The notes beneath the pieces are model-generated. The model saw only the letters and a program-made list of their open reading frames with translations, ran no database searches and had not been told where the DNA came from. 64,000 bases of DNA, from NCBI RefSeq assembly GCF_022815645.1, contig NZ_JALGRO010000010.1:24283-88282 (forward strand), written 5' to 3'. Position 1 is the first letter of the stretch. Every line of letters starts with the position of its first letter. The stretch comes from Curtobacterium sp. VKM Ac-2922. GTDB taxonomy: Bacteria; Actinomycetota; Actinomycetes; Actinomycetales; Microbacteriaceae. This document shows positions 15,821 through 26,452 of the stretch, piece by piece. The translations under genes and the position numbers were made by a program.

Positions 15821-16594
15821 GTCGACACGGACACGCACCCGCCCGTCGTCGTCATCCCGCGGGATGGCGACTGGGGCGAGCGCGTCGCCGGGGCCGCCCG
15901 TGCGCGGGGCCTCGACCCCCGGATCGTCCCGCTCATCCGGACCGAGCCGCCGCTGGACGACGCGCCGCTCGTCCGTGCACTGGCACGGCTGGATGCGGAC
16001 GGATCAGCCGCCGGGGGCGGGTACGCCTGGCTGGTGGTGACCAGCGCGACGGCCGTGACGGTCCTGGCCGGACGCACCCCGAGCCTCCCGTCCGACCTGC
16101 GGGTGGCGGCGGTCGGCGACGCGACTGCGCGAGCCGCACGTGCTGTCGGCTGGCGGGTCGACCTGGTACCGGACGACACGTCGGCGGCCGGGCTGGTGCA
16201 CGCATTGCCGGACACCGACGGCGCCGTCCTGTTCCCCCGCTCCGAGATCGCCGCGACGACGCTCGTCGACGGGTTGCGTGCCCGCGGCATCGAGGTCGAC
16301 GACCCGGTGGCGTACCGTACCGTGGGGACCGGCGACGGTCCGGTCGTCCTCGACGCAGTGCCCCGCGCGGTGCTCGTGACGAGCGGCAGTGTCGCCCGCG
16401 AGATCGCCCGCCGGATGGCCCCGCTCGACCCCCGCACGGTCGTGGCGTGCATCGGTCCCGGCACCGCGACCGATGCCCGTGCCGCCGGACTCCCCGTGCA
16501 CGCGACCGCGGAGTCGCGGTCCGCTGAAGCCCTGCTCGACGCCGTCGTCGAGGCCCTCGACCCATCCACTCCCGATCAGGAAGGCCACCCGTGA
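15821..16594 (+). CDS. hemD: Uroporphyrinogen III synthase, start codon unclear
   Basis: Closes and rearranges hydroxymethylbilane to uroporphyrinogen III. The frame after the hemC TAG encodes a HemD domain from its first strand: [20 protein letters not shown], then [28 protein letters not shown] and [14 protein letters not shown]. No ATG, GTG or TTG occurs in frame before 16034, by which point about 70 residues of domain would be lost. Either an unusual codon near 15821 (GTC) starts translation, the hemC TAG is read through, or a base differs from the true sequence. Its stop overlaps the hemB start (GTGA). Confidence 0.8.
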   Translation, partial: VDTDTHPPVVVIPRDGDWGERVAGAARARGLDPRIVPLIRTEPPLDDAPLVRALARLDADGSAAGGGYAWLVVTSATAVTVLAGRTPSLPSDLRVAAVGDATARAARAVGWRVDLVPDDTSAAGLVHALPDTDGAVLFPRSEIAATTLVDGLRARGIEVDDPVAYRTVGTGDGPVVLDAVPRAVLVTSGSVAREIARRMAPLDPRTVVACIGPGTATDARAAGLPVHATAESRSAEALLDAVVEALDPSTPDQEGHP

Positions 16595-17646
16595 CTGGAC
16601 GCTTCCCCCAGGTCCGCCCGCGTCGACTGCGCGCGACCCCCGCCATGCGACGCCTGGTCGCCGAGACCCGCCTGCACCCCGCCGAACTCGTGCTGCCGAT
16701 GTTCATCCGCGAAGGAGCGACCCAGGCCATCGACATCGCGAGCATGCCCGGTGTGCAGCAGCACTCGCTCGACTCGTTCCGCCGGGCGCTCGTGCAGGCG
16801 GCCGAGCAGGGGATCGGGGGCGTGAACCTGTTCGGCGTGCCCGAGCACAAGGACGCGACCGGCTCGGGGGCGACCGACCCGGACGGCATCCTCAACGTCG
16901 CGATCGGCGTCGCGCGAGCCGAGGTCGGTGACGCGCTCGTCGTGCAGTCCGACCTGTGCCTCGACGAGTTCACCGACCACGGGCACTGCGGTGTGCTGGC
17001 GGCCGACGGCTCGGTCGACAACGACGCGACGCTGCTGCGCTACCGGGACATGGCCGTCGCCCAGGCCGAGGCGGGTGCCGAGCTCGTCTGCCTGAGCGGC
17101 ATGATGGACGGTCAGATCGCGGCGGCCCGTGACGCGCTCGACACCGCCGGGCACACCGGGACCGCGCTGCTGGCCTACGCGGCGAAGTACGCGTCGGCGT
17201 TCTACGGCCCCTTCCGCGAAGCCGTGTCGTCCTCGCTCGTGGGGGACCGGCGGACCTACCAGATCGACGCCGCGAACGGTCGGCAGGGGCTGCGCGAGGT
17301 CGCACTCGACGTCGACGAGGGTGCCGACATCGTCATGGTGAAGCCGGCGATGAGCTACCTCGACGTGCTGGCGGAGACCGCTGCCACCTCGCCGGTGCCG
17401 GTCTGGGCCTACCAGATCTCGGGCGAGTACGCGATGATCACCGCGGCAGCGCAGAACGGGTGGATCGACCGCGACGCCGCCGCGATGGAGTCGCTCGTCG
17501 GCATCAAGCGCGCCGGAGCCGATGCGATCCTGACGTACTTCGCCGTGGACATCGCACGCAGACTGAACCAGGAAGCCGGCCTGCGCACCGCCGGCACCAC
17601 CGCTGCCGTCGCCGGCATCGCCTCGACTGGGAAGGCCCCCGAATGA
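16591..17646 (+). CDS. hemB: Delta-aminolevulinic acid dehydratase (porphobilinogen synthase)
   Basis: Condenses two aminolevulinic acids to porphobilinogen. 351 residues from the GTG at 16591. Motifs: [16 protein letters not shown], the metal site [16 protein letters not shown], the Schiff-base Lys regions [12 protein letters not shown] and [14 protein letters not shown]. The metal site has Cys-x-Asp-x7-Cys rather than three Cys, a pattern I associate with actinobacterial enzymes. It is coupled to hemD (GTGA) and precedes hemL (ATGA). Confidence 0.95.
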   Translation: MTGRFPQVRPRRLRATPAMRRLVAETRLHPAELVLPMFIREGATQAIDIASMPGVQQHSLDSFRRALVQAAEQGIGGVNLFGVPEHKDATGSGATDPDGILNVAIGVARAEVGDALVVQSDLCLDEFTDHGHCGVLAADGSVDNDATLLRYRDMAVAQAEAGAELVCLSGMMDGQIAAARDALDTAGHTGTALLAYAAKYASAFYGPFREAVSSSLVGDRRTYQIDAANGRQGLREVALDVDEGADIVMVKPAMSYLDVLAETAATSPVPVWAYQISGEYAMITAAAQNGWIDRDAAAMESLVGIKRAGADAILTYFAVDIARRLNQEAGLRTAGTTAAVAGIASTGKAPE

Positions 17647-18986
17647 CCACGACAGCGACCACCAACGACCAGCTGTTCGGGCGCGCGAAGAACAGCATCC
17701 CGGGGGGCGTGAACTCCCCGGTGCGCGCGTACGGCTCGGTCGGCGGGACCCCGCGCTTCCTGGTGTCGGCGAAGGGCCCCTACGTCACCGATGCCGAAGG
17801 GCGCGAGTACGTCGACCTGGTCGCGTCGTGGGGGCCCGCGATCCTCGGGCACGCGCACCCCGAGACGGTCCAGGCTGTCCAGCAGGCCGCAGCGCGGGGA
17901 CTGTCCTTCGGGGCATCGACCCCCGGCGAGACCGAGCTCGCCGAACTCGTCAAGCAGCGGGTGTCCGTCGACGGTGACGGGCCGATCGAGAAGATCCGCA
18001 TGGTGTCCACCGGCACCGAGGCCACCATGACCGCGATCCGCCTGGCGCGCGGCTACACCGGCCGCGACCTGCTCGTGAAGTTCGCCGGCCACTACCACGG
18101 CCACTCCGACTCCCTGTTGGCCGAGGCCGGCTCGGGGGTCGCGACCCTGGCGATGCCGGGCAGTGCGGGCATCACCGCCGAGACCGCCGCGCAGACCCTG
18201 GTGCTGCCGTACAACGACCTCGATGCCGTCCGCGCCGCGTTCGACACCCACTCCGAGCGCATCGCTGCCGTCATCGTCGAGGCCGCCGCCGCGAACATGG
18301 GCGTGCTGGCACCGGACCGCGGGTTCAACCGCGCGCTGGCGCAGATCACGCAGTCGCACGGCGCGCTGCTCATCGTCGACGAGGTCCTGACCGGGTTCCG
18401 GGTCGGGTCCGCCGGCTGGTGGGGGCTCGAGGCCTCGCGCACCGTGCCGGACGGGGCCGGGTGGAAGCCCGACCTGATCACGTTCGGCAAGGTCATCGGC
18501 GGGGGCATGCCGCTCGCCGCGCTCGGCGGCAGGCGCGAGGTGATGGACTTCCTGGCACCGCTCGGTCCCGTCTACCAGGCGGGCACGCTCTCCGGCAACC
18601 CGCTGGCGGTCGCCGCGGGCATCGCGACCCTGCGGGCAGCGACCCCGGCCGTGTACGAGTCGCTGAACCGCACGGCGTCGGTGATCTCGACCGCGACCAG
18701 CGAGGCGCTGAGCGCAGCGGGTGTGGCCCACACCGTGCAGCGTGCCGGCAACCTGTTCTCGTTCGCCTTCACCGAGACGGCGCCGCGCAACTACGACGAC
18801 GTCCGCGCGCAGGACACCTGGCGGTACCCGCCGTTCTTCCACGCGATGCTCGACGCCGGCGTGACCCTGCCGCCGAGCGTGTTCGAGGCGTGGTTCGTCA
18901 CGGCTGCCCACGACGAGCGTGCCGTCGACCGGGTGCTGCAGGCGCTGCCGGCAGCGGCGCGCGCCGCTGCGAGCGCGCGGCCCTAG
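17643..18986 (+). CDS. hemL: Glutamate-1-semialdehyde 2,1-aminomutase
   Basis: PLP enzyme that turns glutamate-1-semialdehyde into aminolevulinic acid, using the HemA product. 447 residues from the ATG at 17643, overlapping the hemB stop. Motifs: [63 protein letters not shown] and the PLP Lys in [12 protein letters not shown] (about residue 283). It is the last gene of the heme cluster, followed by a strong hairpin. Confidence 0.96.
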   Translation: MTTTATTNDQLFGRAKNSIPGGVNSPVRAYGSVGGTPRFLVSAKGPYVTDAEGREYVDLVASWGPAILGHAHPETVQAVQQAAARGLSFGASTPGETELAELVKQRVSVDGDGPIEKIRMVSTGTEATMTAIRLARGYTGRDLLVKFAGHYHGHSDSLLAEAGSGVATLAMPGSAGITAETAAQTLVLPYNDLDAVRAAFDTHSERIAAVIVEAAAANMGVLAPDRGFNRALAQITQSHGALLIVDEVLTGFRVGSAGWWGLEASRTVPDGAGWKPDLITFGKVIGGGMPLAALGGRREVMDFLAPLGPVYQAGTLSGNPLAVAAGIATLRAATPAVYESLNRTASVISTATSEALSAAGVAHTVQRAGNLFSFAFTETAPRNYDDVRAQDTWRYPPFFHAMLDAGVTLPPSVFEAWFVTAAHDERAVDRVLQALPAAARAAASARP

Positions 18987-18996
18987 CCGCGGTCCA

Positions 18997-19046
18997 CATC
19001 GGACGGGAGGCCCGTGGCGACGCCGCCACGGGCCTCCCGTCCGATG
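18997..19046. terminator. Perfect 23-bp inverted repeat after hemL
   Basis: Arms 18997-19019 and 19024-19046 are exact complements around a 4-nt loop ACGC. It ends the heme operon and also lies just past the stop of the convergent membrane protein gene at 19080, so it can serve both. It contains the recurrent GGGAGGCCCG element. Confidence 0.85.
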
Positions 19047-19079
19047 CGGGTCCGGGTCCAGCGGCCGGGCCGACGTCGC

Positions 19080-20303
19080 TCAGAGCGGCCAGGTCAGCCA
19101 GAGGAACACGATCGCGACGGGCTGCAGCGCGACGAAGACGCCGCACGTGACGACGAACCGCCTGCGGGTGCCGGTGAACGTCGACGACCCGAGCGCCGGC
19201 GCCGCGGGCAGCAGCAGCCGGAACAGGCTCTGCTGCGGCAGGAACACCGCGACCACGTACAGCCCGTACGACAGCACCGCGGCCCGCAGGGGGAGTGCGG
19301 CGCCCCGTGAGCGTCGGACCGCCACGACGGTGACGGTGCCGAGTGCGACCGCGACCACGGCGACACCGAGCACTCCACCGAGCGACCAGCCGAGCAGGAA
19401 CGACGGGGTCAGCGGGACGAACTCGACCACCCCGATGATGTCCCGCCACCAGGCGAGCTCGGTCAGGACGTACGCGTCCGGGGTCCCGGTGACCGCCGAC
19501 ACCACGACGGGCCAGGCCAGGCCGGCAGCGGCGGTGACCAGGCCCGCTCCGACCAGGGCCACCCATCGTGTCCACGGCATCCGGCGGCGACGCAGGACGG
19601 CGTCGACGAAGACCGCGCCGAGCGCGGCGGGGATGAAGAGCGCACCGGGGCGCACCGCCGCAGCCGCGACCGCGAGGGGCACCAGGGTGAGCCACCGTCC
19701 GCGCACCAGCAGGGCGAGGGCGGTGAACGACAGCGCCAGGAACAGCGTCTCGGCGTAGGTGACGTGGAAGACGATCGCCAGGGGGTTGCACGCGAAGAGC
19801 ATTCCGGCACGGACGGCCCGGTCGACGCCGAACTGGTGCACGACCACGGCGTAGAGCGCGACCACCGCGGCGGCACCGGCGATGATGCTGACCAACGCGC
19901 CCGCGGCGGGGAAGTCCAGCCCCGTCCAGTCCATCACCCAGCGTGTGACGGCCGGGTAACCGGGCAGGAACGCCCACTCGTTCTGCTGGACCAGCCCGTC
20001 AGTGGTGCGTGGCAGCGTGCTCGGGTACCCCGTCGTCGCGATGACCTGGTACGCGTGGCCGTCCCACCACTGCAGGAAGCCCCCGAACGAACGGCTGGCG
20101 TCGTAGTTGGTCCAGGGCCACCACCCGGTCCGCGCGAGCACGTGTCCCACCGCCAGCAGGCTCACGGTCACCAGCCGCGCGAGAGCGTACCCGGCGAGCA
20201 CGACCGCGACGGCACGGGTGTGGACCGAGATCGACCGGGTGGGTGCCGGGAGCGCTGCGGGCCGGTGCGCGGTGGTGGTGGACTGGGTGTCGGCGATCGT
20301 CAC
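19080..20303 (-). CDS. PIG-V-like integral membrane mannosyltransferase family protein
   Basis: 407 residues with about eight to ten hydrophobic helices. The N-terminal external segment WWDGHAYQVIATTGYPS and the later NEWAFLPGYPAVTRWVM and ACNPLAIVFHVTYAETLFLA resemble the PIG-V / GT-C mannosyltransferase-like proteins of actinobacteria. A polyprenyl-phosphate sugar donor and an extracellular acceptor are likely for that class; the substrate is unknown. The GTG start at 20303 is supported by TATTCT 6 nt upstream. Confidence 0.75.
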   Translation of the reverse strand: MTIADTQSTTTAHRPAALPAPTRSISVHTRAVAVVLAGYALARLVTVSLLAVGHVLARTGWWPWTNYDASRSFGGFLQWWDGHAYQVIATTGYPSTLPRTTDGLVQQNEWAFLPGYPAVTRWVMDWTGLDFPAAGALVSIIAGAAAVVALYAVVVHQFGVDRAVRAGMLFACNPLAIVFHVTYAETLFLALSFTALALLVRGRWLTLVPLAVAAAAVRPGALFIPAALGAVFVDAVLRRRRMPWTRWVALVGAGLVTAAAGLAWPVVVSAVTGTPDAYVLTELAWWRDIIGVVEFVPLTPSFLLGWSLGGVLGVAVVAVALGTVTVVAVRRSRGAALPLRAAVLSYGLYVVAVFLPQQSLFRLLLPAAPALGSSTFTGTRRRFVVTCGVFVALQPVAIVFLWLTWPL

Positions 20304-20309
20304 GCATGC

Positions 20310-20315
20310 AGAATA
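20310..20315 (-). promoter_or_regulatory. -10 box, leaderless start of PIG-V-like gene
   Basis: TATTCT on the minus strand, 6 nt before the GTG at 20303. The distance places the transcript start at the start codon. Confidence 0.5.
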
Positions 20316-20398
20316 CGAGACGTCGCATTCCAGTCACGTGGCACCTGGGTACCGCCCGCGTCACGCTCCCGTGCCGACCGGACGCGCGACGGTCGGCA

Positions 20399-21193
20399 TC
20401 ACACGGCGTGCGTGGACCGACGGGCGTGCCAGCGACCCTCGGTGCGGACGACCGCCAGCGGGAAGTCGAAGGCGTGCGACACCGCGGACGACGTGATCAC
20501 CTGGTCGGCCGTTCCCCGGGCAACCACCGCGCCGTCCCGCAGCAGCATCGCGTGCGACGTCGAGGTGGGCAGGTCCTCGAGGTGGTGCGTCACCATCACG
20601 CTGCCCAGGTCGGGGTGCCGGTGCCGCAGGGCGTCCACGGTGTCGAGCAGGTGCTCGCGGGCCGCGACGTCGAGCCCGGTCGCCGGCTCGTCGAGCAGCA
20701 GCAGGCGGGGGTCGGCCATCAGCGCCCGGGCGATCAGGGCCCGGCCGCGCTCGCCCTGCGACAGCACCGGCCACCGGGCGTCCCGACGCGCGGTGAGCCC
20801 GACGTCGGCGATGTGCTGCTCGGCCCGGGCCAGGTCGTCGGCGCTCGGCTCCCACCGTGGCATCAGGTCGGTCGTCCCGGTCCGGCCGGTCAGCACGGTC
20901 TCGTGCACGGTCAGCGGGGACAGCATCCGGTGTCGCGGGTCGACGTGGCCGATGTGTTCGCGGAGCGATCGCACGTCGACGCGGCCGAGCCGGTGTCCGA
21001 GCAGCTCGACGGTGCCGGCCGACGGGTGCCCGGTCGCGCCGAGCACGGCGAGCAGGGTCGACTTGCCCGCGCCGTTCGGTCCCAGCAGCGCCCAGTGCTC
21101 GCCGGCGCGGACCGTCAGGTCGACGTCGTGCAGCAGGTCGCGACCCGAGCGGGTGACGCGGACGCCGGTGGCATGGACGAGGACGTCGGTCAT
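20399..21193 (-). CDS. ABC-type ATPase, no permease nearby
   Basis: 264 residues. Walker A GPNGAGKST, signature LSQGERGRALIARALM, Walker B LLLLDEPATGLD and the switch His in VMVTHHLEDLP are all intact, so it should hydrolyse ATP. The overall form resembles the stand-alone YlmA/ModF-like group. No membrane partner is encoded next to it. Its ATG at 21193 overlaps the stop of the tandem GntR gene (ATGA), so both proteins are made from one message. Confidence 0.88.
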   Translation of the reverse strand: MTDVLVHATGVRVTRSGRDLLHDVDLTVRAGEHWALLGPNGAGKSTLLAVLGATGHPSAGTVELLGHRLGRVDVRSLREHIGHVDPRHRMLSPLTVHETVLTGRTGTTDLMPRWEPSADDLARAEQHIADVGLTARRDARWPVLSQGERGRALIARALMADPRLLLLDEPATGLDVAAREHLLDTVDALRHRHPDLGSVMVTHHLEDLPTSTSHAMLLRDGAVVARGTADQVITSSAVSHAFDFPLAVVRTEGRWHARRSTHAV

Positions 21194-22551
21194 CGCTCCA
21201 TCGTGCCGTACCGCGCGCGGACCTCGGCGACGTGCGCGTCGATGTGCCGGCCGTACGCGTGCATGGCCTCGGTCGCGAGCCCGGGGTCGCGTGCCCGGAC
21301 GGCGTCCGCCGCCATCGCGAGGAAGTCGTCGAGCTCCCACTGCCGGAAGGGCGTCTGGCGCTCCATGATGTACGCGGTCCGGTCCATCGCGATCCGGCCC
21401 GAGTCGCGCAGGAACGAGTTCCGCAGGCCGTCGATGCACGAGCGCGCGAACGACAGCAGCGCGACGACGTACCCGTAGTCCCGGGCGCGACCGAGCTGCC
21501 CGATCCGCCGCAGCGAGGCCAGGACCACCTCGGCGTCCGCGTCGGACAGGTCGGTGACGCGCTGCCGGAACGCGGCCTCGAACATGCCCGTCGCCAGCTG
21601 CACCGAGTCCGACCAGTCGCGCAGGTCCGGCGTGTGCACGACGACGGCGTCATCGGTGCCCGGGACGGCACGGACCAGGCGCGTCAGCTCGAGTCGCCGG
21701 AGCATCGGGACGAGCCGGGCGACGGGCACGCGGAACTGCCGGGCGAGGCGCGCCGTCGTGACGACCTCACCGGGCGCCCACGTGCCGTCGCGGACTGCGC
21801 CGAGCAGGTCGAACCAGGCGGGGTCCGGTTCGTCGTCGACCAGGATCGTCGCGTCCGTCGCTGGTGCGGGCGCTCGGAGCGCATCGGGATCGTTCATCCC
21901 CCTGGCGACCGCGACGTCCCGCAGGTGCTCGGGCCAGATCCGCGCCAGCACGTGGACGGCCTGCTGGGCGCTGACGGGGTCGCCGAGCTGCACCGCCTGT
22001 GCCGAGGCGGCGAGCCAGCGGTCGATCCCGGCCACGCGCCACCGGGGCGACGGCTCGAGGCCGTACCGGTACTGCTCCAACACGCGGTGCAGCAGCCGTC
22101 CGACGAAGTGGTTCGGGGTCTCGTCCGCCCAGAACGCGACGGTCGCGAGCATCGACGTGTCCAGGGCGTCCGAGCGCAGCCGGGCGTCGCGTCCGGCTGC
22201 GGCGACGAGTTCGCCGTGGCGCGCGACCTGCTCGTCGGTCATCTCCGGGACGGTGGCCCGGACGGCGATCTCGAGCAGGTCGAGGACCGCCCAGCTGCCC
22301 TCGGCCCACCGCTCGGGTGCGAGGGACTCGATGCGCACGGTCGTCGCACCCGTCCGCCGTGCCAGGCCGAGGTAGGTCAGTCGGTAGAGGGCACCGCGCA
22401 GCTCGGTGGGGCTGGCGCCGAAGCGGTGCCCGAGCTCGAGTTCGTCGTGGTCCTGCGCGCGCGCCAGGGTGCCGTCACGGATCGCGGCGAGCATCCGGCG
22501 GTACGCCTGCTCGTACGGCTGGGGCTCCGCGTCCTCGCCGACGGGCAGCAT
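21190..22551 (-). CDS. Tandem GntR-like regulator (two wHTH-FCD-like units in one chain)
   Basis: 453 residues. The N-terminal half starts with a winged-helix segment (YEQAYRRMLAAIRDGTLARA, LGHRFGASPTELRGALYRL) followed by an all-helical FCD-like part. The C-terminal half repeats this order: WFDLLGAVRDGTWAPGEVVT, ARLARQFRVPVARLVPMLRR, then a helical part to the end. The second unit sits at about residues 235-450. The chain looks like a fused dimer of the single GntR protein encoded just upstream (2 nt gap). Effector and operator are unknown. Confidence 0.75.
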   Translation of the reverse strand: MLPVGEDAEPQPYEQAYRRMLAAIRDGTLARAQDHDELELGHRFGASPTELRGALYRLTYLGLARRTGATTVRIESLAPERWAEGSWAVLDLLEIAVRATVPEMTDEQVARHGELVAAAGRDARLRSDALDTSMLATVAFWADETPNHFVGRLLHRVLEQYRYGLEPSPRWRVAGIDRWLAASAQAVQLGDPVSAQQAVHVLARIWPEHLRDVAVARGMNDPDALRAPAPATDATILVDDEPDPAWFDLLGAVRDGTWAPGEVVTTARLARQFRVPVARLVPMLRRLELTRLVRAVPGTDDAVVVHTPDLRDWSDSVQLATGMFEAAFRQRVTDLSDADAEVVLASLRRIGQLGRARDYGYVVALLSFARSCIDGLRNSFLRDSGRIAMDRTAYIMERQTPFRQWELDDFLAMAADAVRARDPGLATEAMHAYGRHIDAHVAEVRARYGTMER

Positions 22552-22553
22552 GG

Positions 22554-23222
22554 TCAGGCGCGCGCGGCGCGGACCGACTCGATGTGCTGCTCGAAGTTGC
22601 GGGTCAGGGCGCGACCAGCCTCGGCGGCGGTCTCGCCGTCGCGCTCCGGCAGGGCCTCGCGGAGGATCGAGAAGAACGCCTCGGAGCCGTACTGCTCGAA
22701 CGCCGGGGTCGGGTTGAGCGTGAAGCGCACCCGTTCGAGGGCACCCTGCGCGGCGGTCTGCACGAGCGGGTTGCCCGAGTGCGCGATCGCGAACTCGACG
22801 ATGTCGGTGACAGCGCCGCTGAAGCCGTTGTCGCGGACCTTGCGCAGGCCGTCGGCGCGGTCGAGCAGCTGCTCCATCCGGTCCGCCGTCGCGTCGTCGT
22901 ACTCCGGCACGCCCCACCGCAGGCTGAGTTCGAAGAACCCGACCATCGCGCGGGTCGCGGTCACCCAGTCGTCCAGGGTGGGCGTCGCCACGCGGGTGTA
23001 GCGGTTCGCCTCCATCTCGACCAGGCCGATGTCGACGAGCTTCGCGATGGCCTCGCGGATCGGGGTCCGACTGACGCCCAGCCACTGCACCAGTTCGTCG
23101 TCGTTCAGGCGCTCGCCGTGCTGCAGGGTGCCGTCGCGCAGGGCGGCGAGCATCTTCTCGTACACGACGTCACGCAGGAGCTTGCGCGGTGAGGTCTCGA
23201 TCGAGGACTTGGGTACCGGCAT
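22554..23222 (-). CDS. GntR family transcriptional regulator
   Basis: 222 residues from the ATG at 23222 (GGAG five bases upstream). The N-terminal winged helix KLLRDVVYEKMLAALRDGTL, LNDDELVQWLGVSRTPIREA and IAKLVDIGLVEME is a good GntR/FadR-type match. A helical effector domain follows. It heads an operon with the tandem GntR protein and the ABC ATPase and may control it. Confidence 0.88.
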   Translation of the reverse strand: MPVPKSSIETSPRKLLRDVVYEKMLAALRDGTLQHGERLNDDELVQWLGVSRTPIREAIAKLVDIGLVEMEANRYTRVATPTLDDWVTATRAMVGFFELSLRWGVPEYDDATADRMEQLLDRADGLRKVRDNGFSGAVTDIVEFAIAHSGNPLVQTAAQGALERVRFTLNPTPAFEQYGSEAFFSILREALPERDGETAAEAGRALTRNFEQHIESVRAARA

Positions 23223-23309
23223 CACGAACTCCACTCAGCAACGGGTGTCTGACATGCCGATCCTAACGTGTTGATGTGCAAACGCTTGCTATGTCCAGCG
23301 GGACGCCGG

Positions 23310-24287
23310 TCACCGGCGGACGTCGACGATCGTGCGGCCGTGCACCCGACCAGCGACGACCTCGGGGCCGACGTCGATCGCCTCGGACAGGCCGACCGTC
23401 CGGGTCACCCCGGCCAGCAGCACCGGATCGAGTTCGTCTGCGAGCACCTCCCACGCCTGACGGCGCAGCGCCGCGGGTGCATCGACCGAGTTGATGCCGA
23501 GCAGGGACACCCCACGCAGGATGAAGGGCAGCACGGTGGTGTGCAGCTCGGCGTCCTGCGCCAGGCCGCACGCCGTCACCGCGCCGCCCCACCGCGTCGA
23601 CGCGAGCAGGTTCGCGAGCGTCGCACCCCCGACGCTGTCCACCGCGCCGGCCCAGACGGCCTTCTGCATCGGCCGGCCGCGGTCCCCGAGCGTCGCGCGG
23701 TCGACGACGTCGGCCGCGCCGAGCGCGCGGAGCGCATCCGCGTTCCCCGTGCGACCCGTCGACGCGGTCACCCGGTACCCCCGCCCCGCCAGCAGCGGGA
23801 TCGCGACCGAGCCGACCCCGCCAGAGGCCCCGGTCACCAGGACGGGACCGTCCGCCGGGTCCACGAACCGGGCCAGCGCGACGACACTGAGCGCCGCGGT
23901 GAACCCGGCGGTGCCGACGGCCGCGACGAAGTCCTCGGCGACCTCGTCGGGCAGGACGACGAGCGATGCCGACGGCACCAGGGCGTGTACGGCCCAGCCG
24001 CCGTGCCGGTTCTCGCCCGCACCGGCACCGTTCAGCACCACCCGGTCGCCGATCCGCACGTCGTGGACCCCCGGGCCGAGTGCGGCGACCGTGCCGACGA
24101 CGTCGATGCCCGGCACGAGCGGGTCGATCCGCGCCACGCCGGGGTCCCGCGCCAGGGCGAGCCCGTCCTTGTAGTTGACGCTCGAGAACGCGACGTCGAC
24201 CAGGGCCTCGCCCTCACCCGGGTCGGGGACGTCGACGTCGGTGACGACGGGGGCGGTGGAACTGGAGACGAGGACGGCGCGGGTCAC
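23310..24287 (-). CDS. acuI: Acrylyl-CoA reductase-type medium-chain dehydrogenase (YhdH/AcuI)
   Basis: 325 residues from the GTG at 24287. MDR-family oxidoreductase with the YhdH/AcuI hallmark FSSVNYKDGLAL, then VPGIDVVGTV, GFTAALSVVAL and the NADP site GASGGVGSVAIPLLAGRG. It lacks the structural zinc cysteines of alcohol dehydrogenases. The known family reaction is NADPH-dependent reduction of acryloyl-CoA; here the substrate is inferred. A TAGCGT box lies 7 nt before the start. Confidence 0.85.
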   Translation of the reverse strand: MTRAVLVSSSTAPVVTDVDVPDPGEGEALVDVAFSSVNYKDGLALARDPGVARIDPLVPGIDVVGTVAALGPGVHDVRIGDRVVLNGAGAGENRHGGWAVHALVPSASLVVLPDEVAEDFVAAVGTAGFTAALSVVALARFVDPADGPVLVTGASGGVGSVAIPLLAGRGYRVTASTGRTGNADALRALGAADVVDRATLGDRGRPMQKAVWAGAVDSVGGATLANLLASTRWGGAVTACGLAQDAELHTTVLPFILRGVSLLGINSVDAPAALRRQAWEVLADELDPVLLAGVTRTVGLSEAIDVGPEVVAGRVHGRTIVDVRR

Positions 24288-24294
24288 GCGCCGA

Positions 24295-24300
24295 ACGCTA
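24295..24300 (-). promoter_or_regulatory. -10 box, leaderless start of acuI
   Basis: TAGCGT on the minus strand, 7 nt before the GTG at 24287, consistent with a leaderless transcript. Confidence 0.45.
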
Positions 24301-24352
24301 CCCCGGGCCTCCAGGCCGCGACCGGACGCACCGGCGGGGCGGGCGCGACCGG

Positions 24353-25381
<1,029 letters not shown>

Positions 25382-25441
25382 GGGTAACTCCGTTGTCGGG
25401 TGAGGTGGGACAGGTCCATCTTGGCCGACGGTGGTTTCGCT

Positions 25442-25447
25442 TACCAT
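25442..25447 (+). promoter_or_regulatory. -10 box, leaderless start of DNA glycosylase gene
   Basis: TACCAT lies 7 nt before the ATG at 25455. TTGGCC at 25421-25426 is a possible -35 with a short 15-nt spacer. Confidence 0.45.
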
Positions 25448-25454
25448 CCCTGTC

Positions 25455-26405
25455 ATGCCCCAGGTCCGTCTCGCCCCGCGTCCGTCGGGGGACACCCGGC
25501 TCGACACGGTGTACCGACCTGGAGGCCCGGTGGACGTGGCAGCGACCCTGCGGCCCCTGCAGCGCGGCTCCGGCGACCCGGCCTTCCGCGTGGTCGGCTC
25601 CGACGTGTGGCTCGCCCTCCGCACGCCGCAGGGTCCCGCGTCGGTCGCGGTCCGGCCCGCCGGGGACACGATCGCGATCTCCGCGTGGGGAGACGGCGCC
25701 GCGTGGGCGATCGAGCACGGGCCGGACCTGGTCGGCCGCGGCGACGACTGGTCCGACCTCGACGTGTCGGGGAACGGGTTCCTTGCCGACGCCCGGCACC
25801 GGCAGCCCGGACTCCGGCTGTGCCGCACGAACACCGTCGTCGCGATGCTCGTGCCGGCCGTCCTGGAGCAGAAGGTCACATCGCGCCAGGCCTGGGGCGC
25901 GTGGCGGTACCTGCTGCGGCGGTACGGCACGCCCGCGCCCGGCCCTGCGCCGGTCGGCATGATCGTGCCGCCCGCCGCCGACGAGTGGGCGCGGATCCCG
26001 AGCTGGGAATGGCACCGTGCGGGCATCGAACCCGGGCGTTCCGCGACGGTGATGCGGGCGGTGAAGGTCGCGCCCGCGCTCGAACGGACGCTGACGCTCG
26101 GCCGCGGCGGGTCGGTCGTCGCTGCACGGCTGCAGTCGATCCCGGGCATCGGCCGGTGGACCGCTGCCGAGACCACGCAGCGCGCGCACGGCGACCCGGA
26201 CTCGCCGAGCGTCGGGGACTTCCACGTGCCAGCGCTGGTCGGGTGGGCGCTGACGGGTGGGCCGGTCGACGACGACGGCATGCTCGAGCTGCTCGAGCCG
26301 TGGCGCGGGCACCGCGAGCGTGTCGTGCGGCTGATCAGCGGGAGCGGCTTCCGCAAGCCCGCGTTCGGCCCGCGCATGACGATCCAGGACCACCGTCACC
26401 ACTGA
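25455..26405 (+). CDS. DNA-3-methyladenine glycosylase II-like (AlkA/HhH-GPD)
   Basis: 316 residues. Removes alkylated bases in base-excision repair. The helix-hairpin-helix is LQSIPGIGRWTAAETTQRAH and the catalytic Asp sits in VGDFHVPALVG, the usual AlkA order. The region AMLVPAVLEQKVTSRQAWGA matches the start of the HhH-GPD domain. The N-terminal about 110 residues form the AlkA-N-like beta domain. Start ATG at 25455 is supported by TACCAT 7 nt upstream. Confidence 0.88.
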   Translation: MPQVRLAPRPSGDTRLDTVYRPGGPVDVAATLRPLQRGSGDPAFRVVGSDVWLALRTPQGPASVAVRPAGDTIAISAWGDGAAWAIEHGPDLVGRGDDWSDLDVSGNGFLADARHRQPGLRLCRTNTVVAMLVPAVLEQKVTSRQAWGAWRYLLRRYGTPAPGPAPVGMIVPPAADEWARIPSWEWHRAGIEPGRSATVMRAVKVAPALERTLTLGRGGSVVAARLQSIPGIGRWTAAETTQRAHGDPDSPSVGDFHVPALVGWALTGGPVDDDGMLELLEPWRGHRERVVRLISGSGFRKPAFGPRMTIQDHRHH

Positions 26406-26434
26406 ACAAAAGGCTGCACAAGGGTACAGGAAAG

Positions 26435-26452
26435 GTCGGCCGAGTTGCCGAC
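26435..26452 (+). promoter_or_regulatory. Small inverted repeat upstream of M23 peptidase gene
   Basis: GTCGGC and GCCGAC frame a 6-nt loop, 70 nt before the GTG at 26522. A second G-run/C-run pairing lies closer to the start (about 26487-26512). This could be a structured leader or an operator; it matches no riboswitch I can name. Confidence 0.35.
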
